Shown: piece after piece, positions 9,065 to 18,936 of the stretch
Layout: each line of letters starts with the position of its first letter
Numbering within the stretch: the first letter of the stretch is position 1
Assembly (NCBI RefSeq): GCF_900104615.1
Contig: NZ_LT629939.1
Location: forward strand, 313,237-377,236
Source: Merdimmobilis hominis
GTDB lineage: Bacteria > Bacillota > Clostridia > Oscillospirales > Ruminococcaceae
Direction of reading: 5' to 3'
Length of the DNA stretch: 64,000 nt
The notes under the pieces: model-generated
Database searches by the model: none
The model's input: only the letters and a program-made list of their open reading frames with translations
What the model was told of the DNA's origin: nothing
Made by a program: the position numbers and the translations under genes

Positions 9065-12000
9065 TTATTTCATGCCCAGCTTGCTTTCCAGCTCGCTCAC
9101 CTTCAATTCCAACAGTTTGGAGACCCCTTCTTCCTGCATGGTGACCCCATACAGGACGTCGGCTTCCTCCATGGTGCCGCGGCGGTGGGTGATGGCGATA
9201 AACTGGGTTTTTCCGCACAGGCGGCGCAAGTACCGGGCAAATTTATCCACATTCACGTCATCCAGTGCCGCTTCAATCTCATCCAAAAGGCAGAAAGGCG
9301 CCGGGTTGACGGTTAAAATGGCAAAGTAAATAGCGATGGCCACAAAGGCTTGCTCCCCGCCGGAAAGGGCGGAAAGGTTTTTAATCACCTTGCCGGGAGG
9401 CTGGACTGCGATTTCAATGCCGCATTCCAGCACATCCTCCCCTGTAAGGGAGAGGCTGGCGCGGCCGCCGCCAAACAACTCGGTAAACACTTTAGAGAAC
9501 TGATCCGCAATTTTTTGAAAGCTTGCCGCAAAGATTTCCCGCATCTCCCGGGTGAGGCTGCCGATCTGGCGGGAGAGTTCCGCCTCCGATTGGGTGACAT
9601 CCTCCACCTGCCCCTTCAGCGCCCTGTACCGGCCAGAAACCTCTTCATACTCCTCCAAAGCCCCCAAATTGACGCTGCCAAGGGCCTTGATTTTCCCTTT
9701 CAGTTCCTGCAGACGGTGCTGGGCAGCAGACAGATCCTTCACCGGCTGGGCCAAGGCTTCCGCTTCGGTGCGGGTCACCTCATACTCATCCCACAGCCGT
9801 TGGATCACACTGTCATAACTCCCCTGGAGATTCAGCCTGTGCTCCTCCAAACGGGCCAGGCTGCGGGCGCTGTCCTCCCGCTTGGCGGAGAGCTCTTTTT
9901 CCCGCCCCCGCAGCTGGGTGGTTTCCCCTTCCCAACTCTCCCGCTGGGCCATGAGTCCCAGGATGTTCCCCCGGAACTCCTCGGCCTGACGCTGGCTGTG
10001 GGCTCGCTGGGATTTCAGTTCCTCGATCTTCTTCCCGATGGCCGCGTTTTCCCCAACGAGGGCTTCCGCCCGGGCGGTCAGTTCCTGGCCCCGGCTCGCC
10101 TGGTTTTCCCGCTGCTGCCGCAGCTGGTCCCGCCGGCCGGAAAGCTGTTCCACGTCCTTCTCCGCCGCCAGGGCGGAGAGGCTGTTCTTGGAGAGGCGAT
10201 CCTGGAGTTCCCCCAGAAGGCCCTGGTGCTTCTCCTTGCGCAGGAGGGCGGTTTCCAACTGGATTTCCACCTCAGAAAGGCGGGCGGTCAGCTCTTCCAA
10301 CAGCCGGTGGGCAGCTTGGTTCTGGCCCTCCAACTCCTTGGCCCGGGCGCTGAGGCGCTGGGTTTCCCCTTGGGCGAAGTCCCTCGCCTCCCGCAGTTCC
10401 TGCCGCCGCTGGGTGAGGCGCTGCAACCGGCTTTCCAGCCGGATGGCATCCTCGGAAAGGGTCTTTTTCCGGGATTCCAGAGCGGTCAATTCCGCCTGGT
10501 CCCGGCCGATCTCCCCCTGGGCGGCGAGAAGCTTCTTCTCCAATTCCCCGATCTTGGCATTCAGGGCGCTCACTTCTTGAGTGAGGGTTTCAATTTCGGT
10601 GCGGCGGCTGAGGGCGCCGGCGGATTTTGCCGTAGAACCCCCAGTGAGGGAGCCCCCTGCGTTGACCACCTGGCCATCCAGCGACACCACCCGGAACTGA
10701 TACCTGGCCCCCTTGGCGATGGCCACAGCGGCGTCCAAATCCTCCGCCACAACCACCCGGCCAAGAAGCCAGGCCACGACCCCTTCAAAACGGGGATCGT
10801 ATGTAACCAGGTCAGCGGCCAGCCCTACAAACCCCGCCTGGCGGGAGAGGGAGCGGACGTCCAGCCGGTTTCCCTTCACCGAGGTGCGGGGCAGGAAGGT
10901 GGCCCGCCCAGCCCGGTCCCGGGAAAGCTGCCGGATGGCCGCCTTGGCGGCTTCCTCATCCTCAGCCACAATATTCTGCATGGCGCCGCCTAAAGCGGTT
11001 TCGATGGCTAAGGCGTGTTCCCCCTTGGCGGCGATCAATTGGAAGACCGGCCCCACAATGCCCTGCAAGAGGCCCTTCTTCCCCTGCTTTACGATGTATT
11101 TCACACTTTGGGCAAAGCCCTCCATGCTGTTTTCCAGGTCCTCCAACAGGCGGGCCCGCTGGGATTTTTCCCGCAGCTGGTCCTCCCATTTTTGTCGCTG
11201 GGCGAGGAGCTCCTCCCGCTTGGCGGCCTTTCGCTCCAGCCGCAGGCGATAGCCCTTTCCGGTATTTTCCAGCCCGGAGGCTTCCTCCTCCAAAGCGGTG
11301 AGGTCCTCTTTTGCCTGGGCCAGCTGGGCCTCCACCTCCGCCAATAGGGAGGCGAAGTCCTGCCGTGCCCCTTCTTCTATCCGGGCCCGGGCCTCCTCCA
11401 ACAACGAAGCGGAGGCATCCTTTTCCGCCCCGGCCTTGGAGACGTCCAGGTACACCGCATCCCGCAGGGCGCGCTGCCGGTCGATCTCCCGCTGGATGGC
11501 GGTCCCCTCCTCCTGAGATGCAGCCAATTCCCTGCCCAGGGCCTCCCCTTCTTGACGCAGGGCATCGAGAGCGGCAGATTTCTCCTGCATCAGGCTTTCC
11601 AGGGCGGCGATGGCCTGTTCCGATTCCGCCCCGGCCTGGCCGGATTCTTCCAGCTGGGCAGCGATTTCCCTTTGTGCCTGCTGGTTGTGCTCCCGGTTGT
11701 TTTCGCACACAGCGATCTCGGCAGTGCGGGCGGCGGCGGCCTCCTCCCGGCTTTTCACCTGGGAGCGCGCTTCCTCCGCCTTCACCGACGCCTCCTGCAT
11801 CTTTTGGTACAGGGCGGCGATTTCAGCCTCCACCCCGGCGATCTCCCCATCCAGTTCCTTGCGGCGGGACTGCTCCACCAGGATTTTGTCCTCCTCCGCC
11901 CGGATGAGGGCCCGGGCCTTGCGCAGGTTATCCATCCACAGGGAGATTTCCAGCGTCTTTTTCTCCCCCGCTAAAACGAGGAATTCCTTGGCCTTTTCGC

Positions 12001-12625
12001 TCTCCTGCCGCAGGGGTTCCACCCGTCTTTCCAGCTCCCCCAAAATGTCCCGCAGCCGGTCCAGGTTCTCCCGGGCGGCGGCCAGGCGGCGCTCCGCCTC
12101 GGTGCGGCGGAACCGGAATTTGGCGATTCCGGCAGCTTCCTCAAAAATTTCCCGCCGGTCGCTGTCCTTGGCGGAGACGATCTCTGCGATCTTCCCCTGG
12201 CCGATGACCGAGTAACCGTCCCGCCCCAGGCCGGTGTCCAGAAACAGCTCGTAGACGTCCCGCAGCCGGACCTGAGCGCTGCCAATGCGGTATTCGCTCT
12301 CCCCGGAGCGGTAGAGCTTGCGGGACACGGTGACCTCATCTTCTTCCATAGGGAGGGCGCGGTCCCGGTTGTCGATGGTGAGGGACACAAAGGCGTACCC
12401 CTGGGAGCGGCGGGTCTGGGTGCCGCCGAAGATGACATCCTCCATCTTGGCGCCCCGCAGGGTGCGGCTGGACTGTTCCCCCAGTACCCAGCGCACCGCG
12501 TCGGAGATGTTGCTTTTCCCGCTGCCGTTGGGGCCCACCACTGCGGTGATCCCCGGGCCGAAGGTCAGCCGGGTGCGGTCGGGAAAGGATTTAAACCCCT
12601 GGATTTCCAGCACTTTCAGCTGCAT
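9065..12625 (-). CDS. smc: Chromosome segregation protein SMC
   Basis: An 1186-residue condensin ATPase. The N-terminal Walker A is GPNGSGKSN (residues 31-39). Two long Glu/Lys/Gln-rich coiled-coil arms flank a hinge (LLQGIVGPVFQLI...AIETALGGAMQNIV) near the middle. The C-terminal head holds the ABC signature LSGGEQAF and Walker B PFCLLDEIEAALDD. I start at MQLKVLEIQGFKSF (12625), which has GGGGGG 8 bases upstream and is the standard family N-terminus. An open extension to 12802 overlaps the preceding radical SAM gene and is rejected. It works with ScpA/ScpB, not found in this window. Confidence 0.96.
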   Translation of the reverse strand: MQLKVLEIQGFKSFPDRTRLTFGPGITAVVGPNGSGKSNISDAVRWVLGEQSSRTLRGAKMEDVIFGGTQTRRSQGYAFVSLTIDNRDRALPMEEDEVTVSRKLYRSGESEYRIGSAQVRLRDVYELFLDTGLGRDGYSVIGQGKIAEIVSAKDSDRREIFEEAAGIAKFRFRRTEAERRLAAARENLDRLRDILGELERRVEPLRQESEKAKEFLVLAGEKKTLEISLWMDNLRKARALIRAEEDKILVEQSRRKELDGEIAGVEAEIAALYQKMQEASVKAEEARSQVKSREEAAAARTAEIAVCENNREHNQQAQREIAAQLEESGQAGAESEQAIAALESLMQEKSAALDALRQEGEALGRELAASQEEGTAIQREIDRQRALRDAVYLDVSKAGAEKDASASLLEEARARIEEGARQDFASLLAEVEAQLAQAKEDLTALEEEASGLENTGKGYRLRLERKAAKREELLAQRQKWEDQLREKSQRARLLEDLENSMEGFAQSVKYIVKQGKKGLLQGIVGPVFQLIAAKGEHALAIETALGGAMQNIVAEDEEAAKAAIRQLSRDRAGRATFLPRTSVKGNRLDVRSLSRQAGFVGLAADLVTYDPRFEGVVAWLLGRVVVAEDLDAAVAIAKGARYQFRVVSLDGQVVNAGGSLTGGSTAKSAGALSRRTEIETLTQEVSALNAKIGELEKKLLAAQGEIGRDQAELTALESRKKTLSEDAIRLESRLQRLTQRRQELREARDFAQGETQRLSARAKELEGQNQAAHRLLEELTARLSEVEIQLETALLRKEKHQGLLGELQDRLSKNSLSALAAEKDVEQLSGRRDQLRQQRENQASRGQELTARAEALVGENAAIGKKIEELKSQRAHSQRQAEEFRGNILGLMAQRESWEGETTQLRGREKELSAKREDSARSLARLEEHRLNLQGSYDSVIQRLWDEYEVTRTEAEALAQPVKDLSAAQHRLQELKGKIKALGSVNLGALEEYEEVSGRYRALKGQVEDVTQSEAELSRQIGSLTREMREIFAASFQKIADQFSKVFTELFGGGRASLSLTGEDVLECGIEIAVQPPGKVIKNLSALSGGEQAFVAIAIYFAILTVNPAPFCLLDEIEAALDDVNVDKFARYLRRLCGKTQFIAITHRRGTMEEADVLYGVTMQEEGVSKLLELKVSELESKLGMK

Positions 12626-12663
12626 GCGGCATTCCCCCCTTTCGCGGTCGTTTCGGTCTTCCA

Positions 12664-13665
12664 TCAAAATGATATGCGGATTCCATCCCCGGTAAGGGCA
12701 GGGTCGGCTTTCACCTTCACCCGGTAGCCCCGTCGCTGCAACTCCAAAAGGTTGCACCGCTTTTGGCCGATCATCCGGGAGAGGTTGCGGGGTTCCACCC
12801 AAAGGGTGACCTCCCCTTGGGGCATCCCCTCCAGCAGCCGGAGAGCCCGCCGGAGGAACATCCTCCCCTCGCAGACCTCCCGGAAGGCGGGATGATAGGG
12901 CCCGGCCACCCGGTTCTCCTCCAAAGACGGGCTGTCGTGGAGCCCACAGCGGATGACCCGAATCCCCTGTTCCCCGAAAAATTCCAACAGGCGGGCGGAA
13001 AGTTCCACCGCCTCCTCGAATTCCATGGGGAGGTACTCCCCCGATTGGTACAGCGTTTCCAACTGGGTACGGCGCAGCACCACCGTGGGGTAGATCCGCA
13101 CTGTATCCGCCCCCAAAGCGGCGAATTCCCGGGCGGTTTCCATGGCCCCTTGGGGGCTGTCCCCGTAGAGGCCCAACATCATTTGAAGGCCCAGCTCCAG
13201 CCCAGCTTCCCGGATGAGCCGGGAGGCATCCCGCACCGCCTGGGCATTGTGGCCCCGCCGGTTCATCTCCAGGACCCGGTCGTCCATGCTCTGGGCCCCC
13301 AGCTCCACAGCGGTGACCCCATAGCTTTTCAGCATCGAGAGGATGTCCCGGTCGATGGCGTCCGGCCGGGTGGAAAGGCGGATACCCCCAAAGCCCTGCG
13401 GCCCCACAAAGGAAAATGCCGCCTCCAACAGCTCCCGCTGGTAAGCCGGGTCGATGGCGGTGAAACTGCCGCCAAAAAAGGCAATTTCCGCCTGCCGGGC
13501 TCCCTCCCCCAACTGCCGGAGAGCCTGTTTACAGGCCGCCTTCACCTCTTGGGCGGTGGGGGCAGACACGGCCCCGGAAATTTCCCGTTGGTCGCAGAAG
13601 CTGCACTGGTTTGGGCATCCCAAATGGGGGACAAAGATGGCTACATTGGCGTGTTTCCCCATCAT
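12664..13665 (-). CDS. Radical SAM protein of the Elp3/HemN-like group between rnc and smc
   Basis: A 333-residue radical SAM enzyme. The cluster motif is C17-x3-C21-x2-C24 (CPNQCSFC), followed by a glycine-rich FFGGSFTAID and a TIM-barrel core with STRPDAID and GLELGLQMMLGLYGD. A C-terminal portion carries Arg/His-rich segments. It resembles the Elp3-type radical SAM proteins that sit in the rnc-smc interval of many Clostridia. No acetyltransferase domain is present, so it is not a full Elp3. The substrate is unknown; an RNA-modification role is only suggested by similarity and neighbours. The start lies 7 bases past the rnc stop. Confidence 0.85.
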   Translation of the reverse strand: MMGKHANVAIFVPHLGCPNQCSFCDQREISGAVSAPTAQEVKAACKQALRQLGEGARQAEIAFFGGSFTAIDPAYQRELLEAAFSFVGPQGFGGIRLSTRPDAIDRDILSMLKSYGVTAVELGAQSMDDRVLEMNRRGHNAQAVRDASRLIREAGLELGLQMMLGLYGDSPQGAMETAREFAALGADTVRIYPTVVLRRTQLETLYQSGEYLPMEFEEAVELSARLLEFFGEQGIRVIRCGLHDSPSLEENRVAGPYHPAFREVCEGRMFLRRALRLLEGMPQGEVTLWVEPRNLSRMIGQKRCNLLELQRRGYRVKVKADPALTGDGIRISF

Positions 13666-13672
13666 TGCCCCA

Positions 13673-14341
13673 TCATTGCCCCATCAATTCCAAGGCCTCT
13701 TTGGCCGCCATCTGCTCGGCGTCCTTTTTACTCTTGCCCACCCCGTGGCCTATGACGTTGGAGTTGAGGCGGACTTCCACTTCAAACCGCTTGTTGTGGT
13801 CAGGGCCGGATTCCTCCACCAGCACATAGGAGAGTTTTTCCTCCGGGTTTTTCTGCACGATCTCCTGGAGGGCGGTCTTGTAGTCGTGGAAGCGGATTTT
13901 GCTCTCACTCTCCAAGGTGTCCATGACAAAGGGAAGGACAAACTCCCGGGCCGCCTCCATGCCGCCGTCCAGGTAGATGGCGGCGATCAGCGCCTCAAAG
14001 GCGTCTGCCAGGATGGATGGCCGGGTCCGGCCGCCCATCATCTCTTCCCCCTTGCCCAGCCGGATGGCGGAACCCAGGTCGATTTTGGCCGCGAAGCCGC
14101 ACAGGGATTTTTCACAGACTAGAGCCGCCCGCAGCTTGGTCAAATCCCCCTCCGCCAAGCTGGAGTTTTTAAAGAGGTAGTCGGACACCACGATGGAAAG
14201 CACCGCGTCCCCCAAAAACTCCTGCCGTTCGTTGTACGGGGTCGGGTCCTTCATCTCGTTGGCATAAGAGGAATGGGTGACCGCCGTCTGCAAATATTGT
14301 TTTTCCCGAAAGTGGTAGCCAATCCGTTTTTCCAAATCCAC
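13673..14341 (-). CDS. rnc: Ribonuclease III
   Basis: Double-strand-specific endoribonuclease for rRNA and mRNA processing. The 222-residue product has the catalytic signature NERQEFLGDAVLS at residues 37-49 and a C-terminal double-stranded RNA-binding domain (HDYKTALQEIVQKN...GKSKKDAEQMAAKEALELM). Initiation is at GTG (14341) with AAAGGAGG 8 bases upstream. The usual neighbour acpP, often between plsX and rnc, is not present here. Confidence 0.96.
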   Translation of the reverse strand: MDLEKRIGYHFREKQYLQTAVTHSSYANEMKDPTPYNERQEFLGDAVLSIVVSDYLFKNSSLAEGDLTKLRAALVCEKSLCGFAAKIDLGSAIRLGKGEEMMGGRTRPSILADAFEALIAAIYLDGGMEAAREFVLPFVMDTLESESKIRFHDYKTALQEIVQKNPEEKLSYVLVEESGPDHNKRFEVEVRLNSNVIGHGVGKSKKDAEQMAAKEALELMGQ

Positions 14342-14380
14342 CGGGAAACCCTCCTTTCATTCGTTCCTCCACAGGATGCG

Positions 14381-14413
14381 CCAAAAGACGGGAGCAGATC
14401 TCCCGCCTTTTGG
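14381..14413 (-). terminator. Hairpin between plsX and rnc
   Basis: An imperfect inverted repeat (CCAAAAGACGGGAG / CTCCCGCCTTTTGG) sits in the 81-base gap between plsX and rnc. On the minus strand the second arm ends in CTTTTGG, so it could act as a weak terminator or an mRNA processing site inside the run of genes. Confidence 0.45.
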
Positions 14414-14422
14414 GCCTTCCAT

Positions 14423-15448
14423 TTATTCTTCGGCAACTGCCGCCGTGCTGGTTTTGAGTTCTTCCAGCGCTTTCTGCATGGTGCCAATCATGTCGCTTTC
14501 ACAGCACAGCTTAGCCTGCCGGATGGCATTTTTAAAGGCATAGCCGTTGGAACTGCCGTGGGCTTTGATCACCGGCTTGGTAAGGCCCAACAGGGGCGCG
14601 CCGCCGTGTTCGGTGTAGTCCATCTTCTTGCGGAAGCCGTCCAGGCCCCCCCGCACGCAAAGGTAGCCGATCTTGGTCAGCAGCGACTGTTTAAACAGGT
14701 CCTTAATGGCTCCGCTAAAGGATTTGCCAAGCCCCTCGCTCAATTTGAGGATGACGTTGCCGGTGAAGCCGTCGGCCACCGCCACATCCACCTCGCCCAA
14801 GGGCAAGCCCCGGGCTTCCACGTTGCCGATGAAATTCACCGGCGCTTTTTTGAGCAGGGCGCCTGCATCGATCTGCAAGGGAAGGCCCTTGGTCTCCTCT
14901 GCGCCGATATTGACCACGCCGACCTTGGGATTCTTGACCCCGATGACCTTTTCCATGTACACCGAACCCAGCACCCCGAATTGGCAGAGCATCTCCGGCC
15001 GGCATTCGTGGTTGGCGCCAGCATCCATCAGAAGGTAATTGCCCCGGCCGGTCATGGTGGGGATCACAGTGCCAAGGGCCGCCCGCTTGATGCCCTTGAG
15101 CCGTTTGACAATCAGGGTGGAGCCGACCACCAGTGCGCCGGTGCTCCCCGCCGAGAGGAAGGCATCCCCTTTCCCCTCGCTGAGCATCTTGAGGCCCACC
15201 GCCATAGAGGAATCGCTATAAGTTTTCAAGATATCGGTGGGGTCAGCTTCCACCGGCATAATACCGGGGGCATTTTCAATGGCAATCCCGGTGAGGTCGG
15301 CGTTCATCTCCTTGGCCGCCTCCCGGATTTTCTCTTCATCCCCGGTGAGGACCAGGTCCACACCGTATTCCTGTTTTGCCAGCAGGCAGCCCTCGATGAC
15401 TGCCTGGGGGGCGTTGTCTCCGCCGAAAGCGTCTACAATAATCCGCAT
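14423..15448 (-). CDS. plsX: Phosphate acyltransferase PlsX
   Basis: Converts acyl-ACP to acyl-phosphate for phospholipid synthesis. The 341-residue protein starts MRIIVDAFGGDNAPQAVIEG, the family N-terminus, and contains FLSAGSTGALVVGSTLI, LMDAGANHECRPEML and AVADGFTGNVILKLSEGL. I use the ATG at 15448; the open frame begins 8 codons earlier but inside trmFO. The ribosome binding site GGGG overlaps the trmFO stop. The partner genes acpP and fabD are not adjacent. Confidence 0.95.
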   Translation of the reverse strand: MRIIVDAFGGDNAPQAVIEGCLLAKQEYGVDLVLTGDEEKIREAAKEMNADLTGIAIENAPGIMPVEADPTDILKTYSDSSMAVGLKMLSEGKGDAFLSAGSTGALVVGSTLIVKRLKGIKRAALGTVIPTMTGRGNYLLMDAGANHECRPEMLCQFGVLGSVYMEKVIGVKNPKVGVVNIGAEETKGLPLQIDAGALLKKAPVNFIGNVEARGLPLGEVDVAVADGFTGNVILKLSEGLGKSFSGAIKDLFKQSLLTKIGYLCVRGGLDGFRKKMDYTEHGGAPLLGLTKPVIKAHGSSNGYAFKNAIRQAKLCCESDMIGTMQKALEELKTSTAAVAEE

Positions 15449-15452
15449 GATG

Positions 15453-16787
15453 CTAGTTATCCCCTTTCCCATACAAAGGTGTCTCTTCCTGCAAATAAGC
15501 CCGAAGGCTGTCCACTGCTCGCTGGGCCACCAACATATAGCGTTGGCTTTTATCCCGGATTCTATCCGGCCAAGGTGGCAAAATACCCATATTGGCCCCC
15601 ATGGGCTGGAATTCTTTTACGTTTGGGTCGCTGATATAGGCACACAGAGCCCCCAACATGGTGTCCCGGGGGAGGACAAGAGGGGCTTGTCCCAGCAGCT
15701 GCCGCGCCAAATTCTGCCCCGCCAGGATGCCGGAGGCCGCCGACTCGGTATATCCCTCCACCCCGGTCAGCTGCCCGGCGAAGTAGAGGTCCTCCCTGCC
15801 TCGGAAGCGGAAGGTGGGCGTGAGCAGCCGGGGCGAATCCAAAAAGGAGTTGCGGTGCATCACCCCATAGCGCAGGAAAGATGCGTTTTCCAGCCCCGGG
15901 ATCATAGAAAACACCCGCTTCTGCTCCGGGAACTTCAAGTTGGTCTGGAAGCCCACCAAGTTGAACATGGTGCCCTCGGCATTTTCCCGCCGCAGCTGCA
16001 CCACTGCCCAAGGGCGGCGGCCGGTGCGGGGATCGGTGAGTCCCACCGGCTTCATAGGCCCGAAGCGCAAGGTGTCCGGCCCCCGTTTGGCCATTACCTC
16101 CACCGGCATACAGCCCTCGTAGACGGTGAAATCCCGCTTGTCAAATTCCTTTAACGGGGCGGATTCCGCGTGGATCAGGGCATCGTAAAAGGCCTCATAC
16201 TCCTCCTTATTAAAGGGGCAGTTGATGTAGTCATCCTCCCCCCGGCCATAGCGGGCGGCAAAAAACACCCGCTCTTGGTCGATGGAGTCAAAGGAGACGA
16301 TGGGGGCGGCAGCGTCAAAAAAGCTGAGGGTATCGCTGCCGCACAGCTCCCGGATAGCCTGGGCCAAAGCGCCGTCGGTCAAGGGGCCGGTGGCGATGAC
16401 CGCCGGGCCTTCCGGGATGGCGGTAACCTCCCCTACATGGACGGTGATATTGGGGTGGCTTTTGATGTGCTGGGTCACCAGGTCGGAGAATTTCTCCCGG
16501 TCCACCGCCAAGGCCCCGCCGGCGGAGACGCTGGTCTCTTCCGCACAGGCCATGGTGAGGGAGGATAGCATCCGCATCTCCTCTTTCAGAAGCCCGGCCG
16601 CCGACCCCAGGCGGGAGGCTTTCAGGGAGTTGGAGCAGACAAGCTCCGCAAAGCCGGGGTATTTGTGGGCAGGGCTGTACCGCTGGGGCTTCATTTCAAA
16701 AAGGTCCACCCCGATTCCCCTTTGGGCCAAAGCCCAGGCGGCTTCACAGCCGGCCAGGCCCGCCCCTACTACCGCGGCCCGGATCAT
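15453..16787 (-). CDS. trmFO: Methylenetetrahydrofolate-tRNA (uracil-5-)-methyltransferase TrmFO
   Basis: Folate- and FAD-dependent enzyme that forms m5U54 in the tRNA T-loop of Gram-positive bacteria. The 444-residue protein starts with the dinucleotide-binding GAGLAGCEAAWALA motif and shows the family segments FAELVCSNSLKA, GGALAVDREKFS, YINCPFNKEEYEAFY, FEGQLTGVEGY-like FAGQLTGVEGYTESAASG and QPMGANMGILPP. Its ATG overlaps the topA stop by 4 bases (ATGA). topA-trmFO adjacency is conserved in Firmicutes. Confidence 0.96.
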   Translation of the reverse strand: MIRAAVVGAGLAGCEAAWALAQRGIGVDLFEMKPQRYSPAHKYPGFAELVCSNSLKASRLGSAAGLLKEEMRMLSSLTMACAEETSVSAGGALAVDREKFSDLVTQHIKSHPNITVHVGEVTAIPEGPAVIATGPLTDGALAQAIRELCGSDTLSFFDAAAPIVSFDSIDQERVFFAARYGRGEDDYINCPFNKEEYEAFYDALIHAESAPLKEFDKRDFTVYEGCMPVEVMAKRGPDTLRFGPMKPVGLTDPRTGRRPWAVVQLRRENAEGTMFNLVGFQTNLKFPEQKRVFSMIPGLENASFLRYGVMHRNSFLDSPRLLTPTFRFRGREDLYFAGQLTGVEGYTESAASGILAGQNLARQLLGQAPLVLPRDTMLGALCAYISDPNVKEFQPMGANMGILPPWPDRIRDKSQRYMLVAQRAVDSLRAYLQEETPLYGKGDN

Positions 16788-18886
16788 TCTTCCTTCTCCT
16801 TTTTCTCTTTGCCGGTGGCCTGCTCATAACCGCAGTCCGGCTTGAGGCAGTGAATCCGGCCATACCGCCCCGCCTTTTTAAACAGGGTGGAGCCACACTG
16901 GGGGCAGAGGTCGGTCAAAGGCTTATCCCAGGTCATAAAGGAGCAGGTGGGGTTGTTTTCACAGCCGTAGTACCCCTTGCCGTTTTTGGATTTTTTAGCC
17001 AGCACCTTGCCGCCGCACAAGGGGCAGATGCCGCCGGTTTCCTGGACGATCTTTTTGGTGTTCTTGCACTCGGGGAAGCCGGGGCATGCCAGGAATTTGC
17101 CAAACCGGCCCATTTTGATCACCATTTTTCGGCCGCACAATTCACAGACCACATCGGTCTCCTCATCCGGGACCTTGATCCGGGTGCCGTCCATATTCTT
17201 CTCCGCCTGTTCCAAGGTAGCGGCAAAATCTTTGTAGAAGTTGTCAAGGGTGCTGACCCAGTCGGTCTTGCCCTCCTCCACCCCATCCAGGTTCTTCTCC
17301 ATGTTGGCGGTGAAGTCCACATCCACAATGTTGGAGAATTGGTCTTCCATCAGCTTGGTGGTCACCTCCCCCAGAGGGGTGGGTTTGAGGGCCTTGGCGT
17401 CCCGCTCTACATAGTTGCGCTGTAAAATGGTGGTGATAGTGGGGGCGTAGGTGCTGGGGCGGCCGATGCCGTTTTCCTCCAACGTCTTGATGAGGGAAGC
17501 CTCAGTGAACCGGGCCGGCGGCTGGGTGAAGTGCTGGTTGCCGTCCAGGGCTTTGACCTTGAGGGCCATGCCGGTCTCCAAAGGCGGCAGGGCGCCGGAG
17601 TCCTCTTCCTCCTCGTCCTTGCCCTCCACATACAGCACGGTGAAACCATCAAACTTCACCGAGTAGCCGGAGGCTTTAAAGAGGTAGTCGCCGGCGTGGA
17701 TGTCGGCGGAGACGGTGTCCAGCAGGGCAGTGGCCATCTGGCTGGCGATAAACCGCTCCCAGATCAGTTTGTAGAGTTTGTATTGATCACTGGTCAGGCT
17801 GCCTTTGACCTTGTCAGGGGTGAGGCTGGCCACGGTGGGCCGGATGGCCTCATGGCCGTCCTGGGCGCTGGCCTTGGATTTGTACACCCGCTTGGTCTGG
17901 GGCAGGTAGGGCTTGCCGTACTTCTCTTCAATGAAGGCGGCCGCGTCCTTCACCGCTTCGTCGGAAAGGCGCAGGGAGTCGGTTCTCATATAGGTGATGA
18001 GGCCCATGGCGCCCATCCCCTCCACTTCCACGCCTTCATAGAGCTCCTGGGCGGCTTTCATGGTCCGCCGCGCCTGGAAGCCCAATTTGCGGGAAGCCTC
18101 CTGCTGGAGGGTGGAGGTGATAAACGGCGGAGCAGGGGATTTCTTGCGGACCCCCTTCTTCACCGTGCCCACCTGGAACTCCACCCCTTGGAGGGCGGCC
18201 AGGATGGCATCAGCGGTCTCCTTGTCCTTGATCTCCTGTTTTTTGCCCCCATGGCCGTGGTATTTGGCGGGGAACGCCTTGCGGCTGCCCTCAGCGAGCA
18301 GGCTGGCATCGATGGTCCAGTATTCCTCTGACTTGAAAGCGCGGATCTCCTCTTCCCGGTCGACGATCAGCTTGACTGCCACCGATTGAACCCGCCCGGC
18401 GGAGAGCCCCCGGCGGATTTTCCTCCACAAAAAGGGGCTGATTTTATAACCCACAATCCGGTCCAGGATGCGTCGGGCCTGTTGGGCGTCCACCAGCGCC
18501 TGATCGATCTGCCGGGGATGGGCCATGCCGTTCTGGACGCCGGTCTTGGTGATCTCATTAAAGGTGACCCGGTTCTCGTCTTTGAGATCCAGGTCCAGCA
18601 GGTGGGCCAAATGCCAGGAGATGGCCTCCCCTTCCCGGTCGGGGTCGGTGGCCAGATAGACTTTGTCGCTCTTCTTGGCCTCTTTGACCAAGGAGGAGAT
18701 CAGATCTTCCTTGCCTTTGATGTTGACATATTGGGGGGTGAAACCGTGTTCGATATCCACCCCTATTTTGCTTTTGGGCAGGTCGCGGATGTGGCCCATG
18801 GAGGCCACCACCTCATAATTATCGCCCAGATATTTCTGGATGGTTTTCGCCTTGGCCGGCGACTCCACAATCACTAGATTTGACAT
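16784..18886 (-). CDS. topA: DNA topoisomerase I
   Basis: Type IA topoisomerase that relaxes negative supercoils. The 700-residue protein begins MSNLVIVESPAKAKTIQKYLG, contains the acidic DPDREGEAISWHL Toprim motif and the catalytic tyrosine segment GLITYMRTDSLR, and ends in three four-cysteine zinc ribbons (CELCGRK..., CPLCGGK..., CPQCGST...). GGAGG lies 6 bases before the ATG. dprA-topA-trmFO is the common Firmicutes order, and the short gap to dprA suggests one transcript. Confidence 0.97.
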   Translation of the reverse strand: MSNLVIVESPAKAKTIQKYLGDNYEVVASMGHIRDLPKSKIGVDIEHGFTPQYVNIKGKEDLISSLVKEAKKSDKVYLATDPDREGEAISWHLAHLLDLDLKDENRVTFNEITKTGVQNGMAHPRQIDQALVDAQQARRILDRIVGYKISPFLWRKIRRGLSAGRVQSVAVKLIVDREEEIRAFKSEEYWTIDASLLAEGSRKAFPAKYHGHGGKKQEIKDKETADAILAALQGVEFQVGTVKKGVRKKSPAPPFITSTLQQEASRKLGFQARRTMKAAQELYEGVEVEGMGAMGLITYMRTDSLRLSDEAVKDAAAFIEEKYGKPYLPQTKRVYKSKASAQDGHEAIRPTVASLTPDKVKGSLTSDQYKLYKLIWERFIASQMATALLDTVSADIHAGDYLFKASGYSVKFDGFTVLYVEGKDEEEEDSGALPPLETGMALKVKALDGNQHFTQPPARFTEASLIKTLEENGIGRPSTYAPTITTILQRNYVERDAKALKPTPLGEVTTKLMEDQFSNIVDVDFTANMEKNLDGVEEGKTDWVSTLDNFYKDFAATLEQAEKNMDGTRIKVPDEETDVVCELCGRKMVIKMGRFGKFLACPGFPECKNTKKIVQETGGICPLCGGKVLAKKSKNGKGYYGCENNPTCSFMTWDKPLTDLCPQCGSTLFKKAGRYGRIHCLKPDCGYEQATGKEKKEKEE

Positions 18887-18936
18887 CCAATACCTCCATG
18901 AAAGGATTCGGCCACAGTTGGCCGGGGGGTCTATGG

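Noticed and set aside
7506..10993. Long plus-strand open frames opposite rdgB, ftsY and smc
   Set aside because: Antisense shadows of well-conserved genes; low-complexity translations rich in Gly, Leu, Pro or Ser, with no family features.
12626..12802. Longer N-terminus for SMC
   Set aside because: The extension lies inside the radical SAM gene; the family N-terminus MQLKVLEIQGFKSF has its own ribosome binding site.
14273..15634. 453-codon plus-strand frame opposite plsX
   Set aside because: Antisense to plsX; no motif and no supported start.
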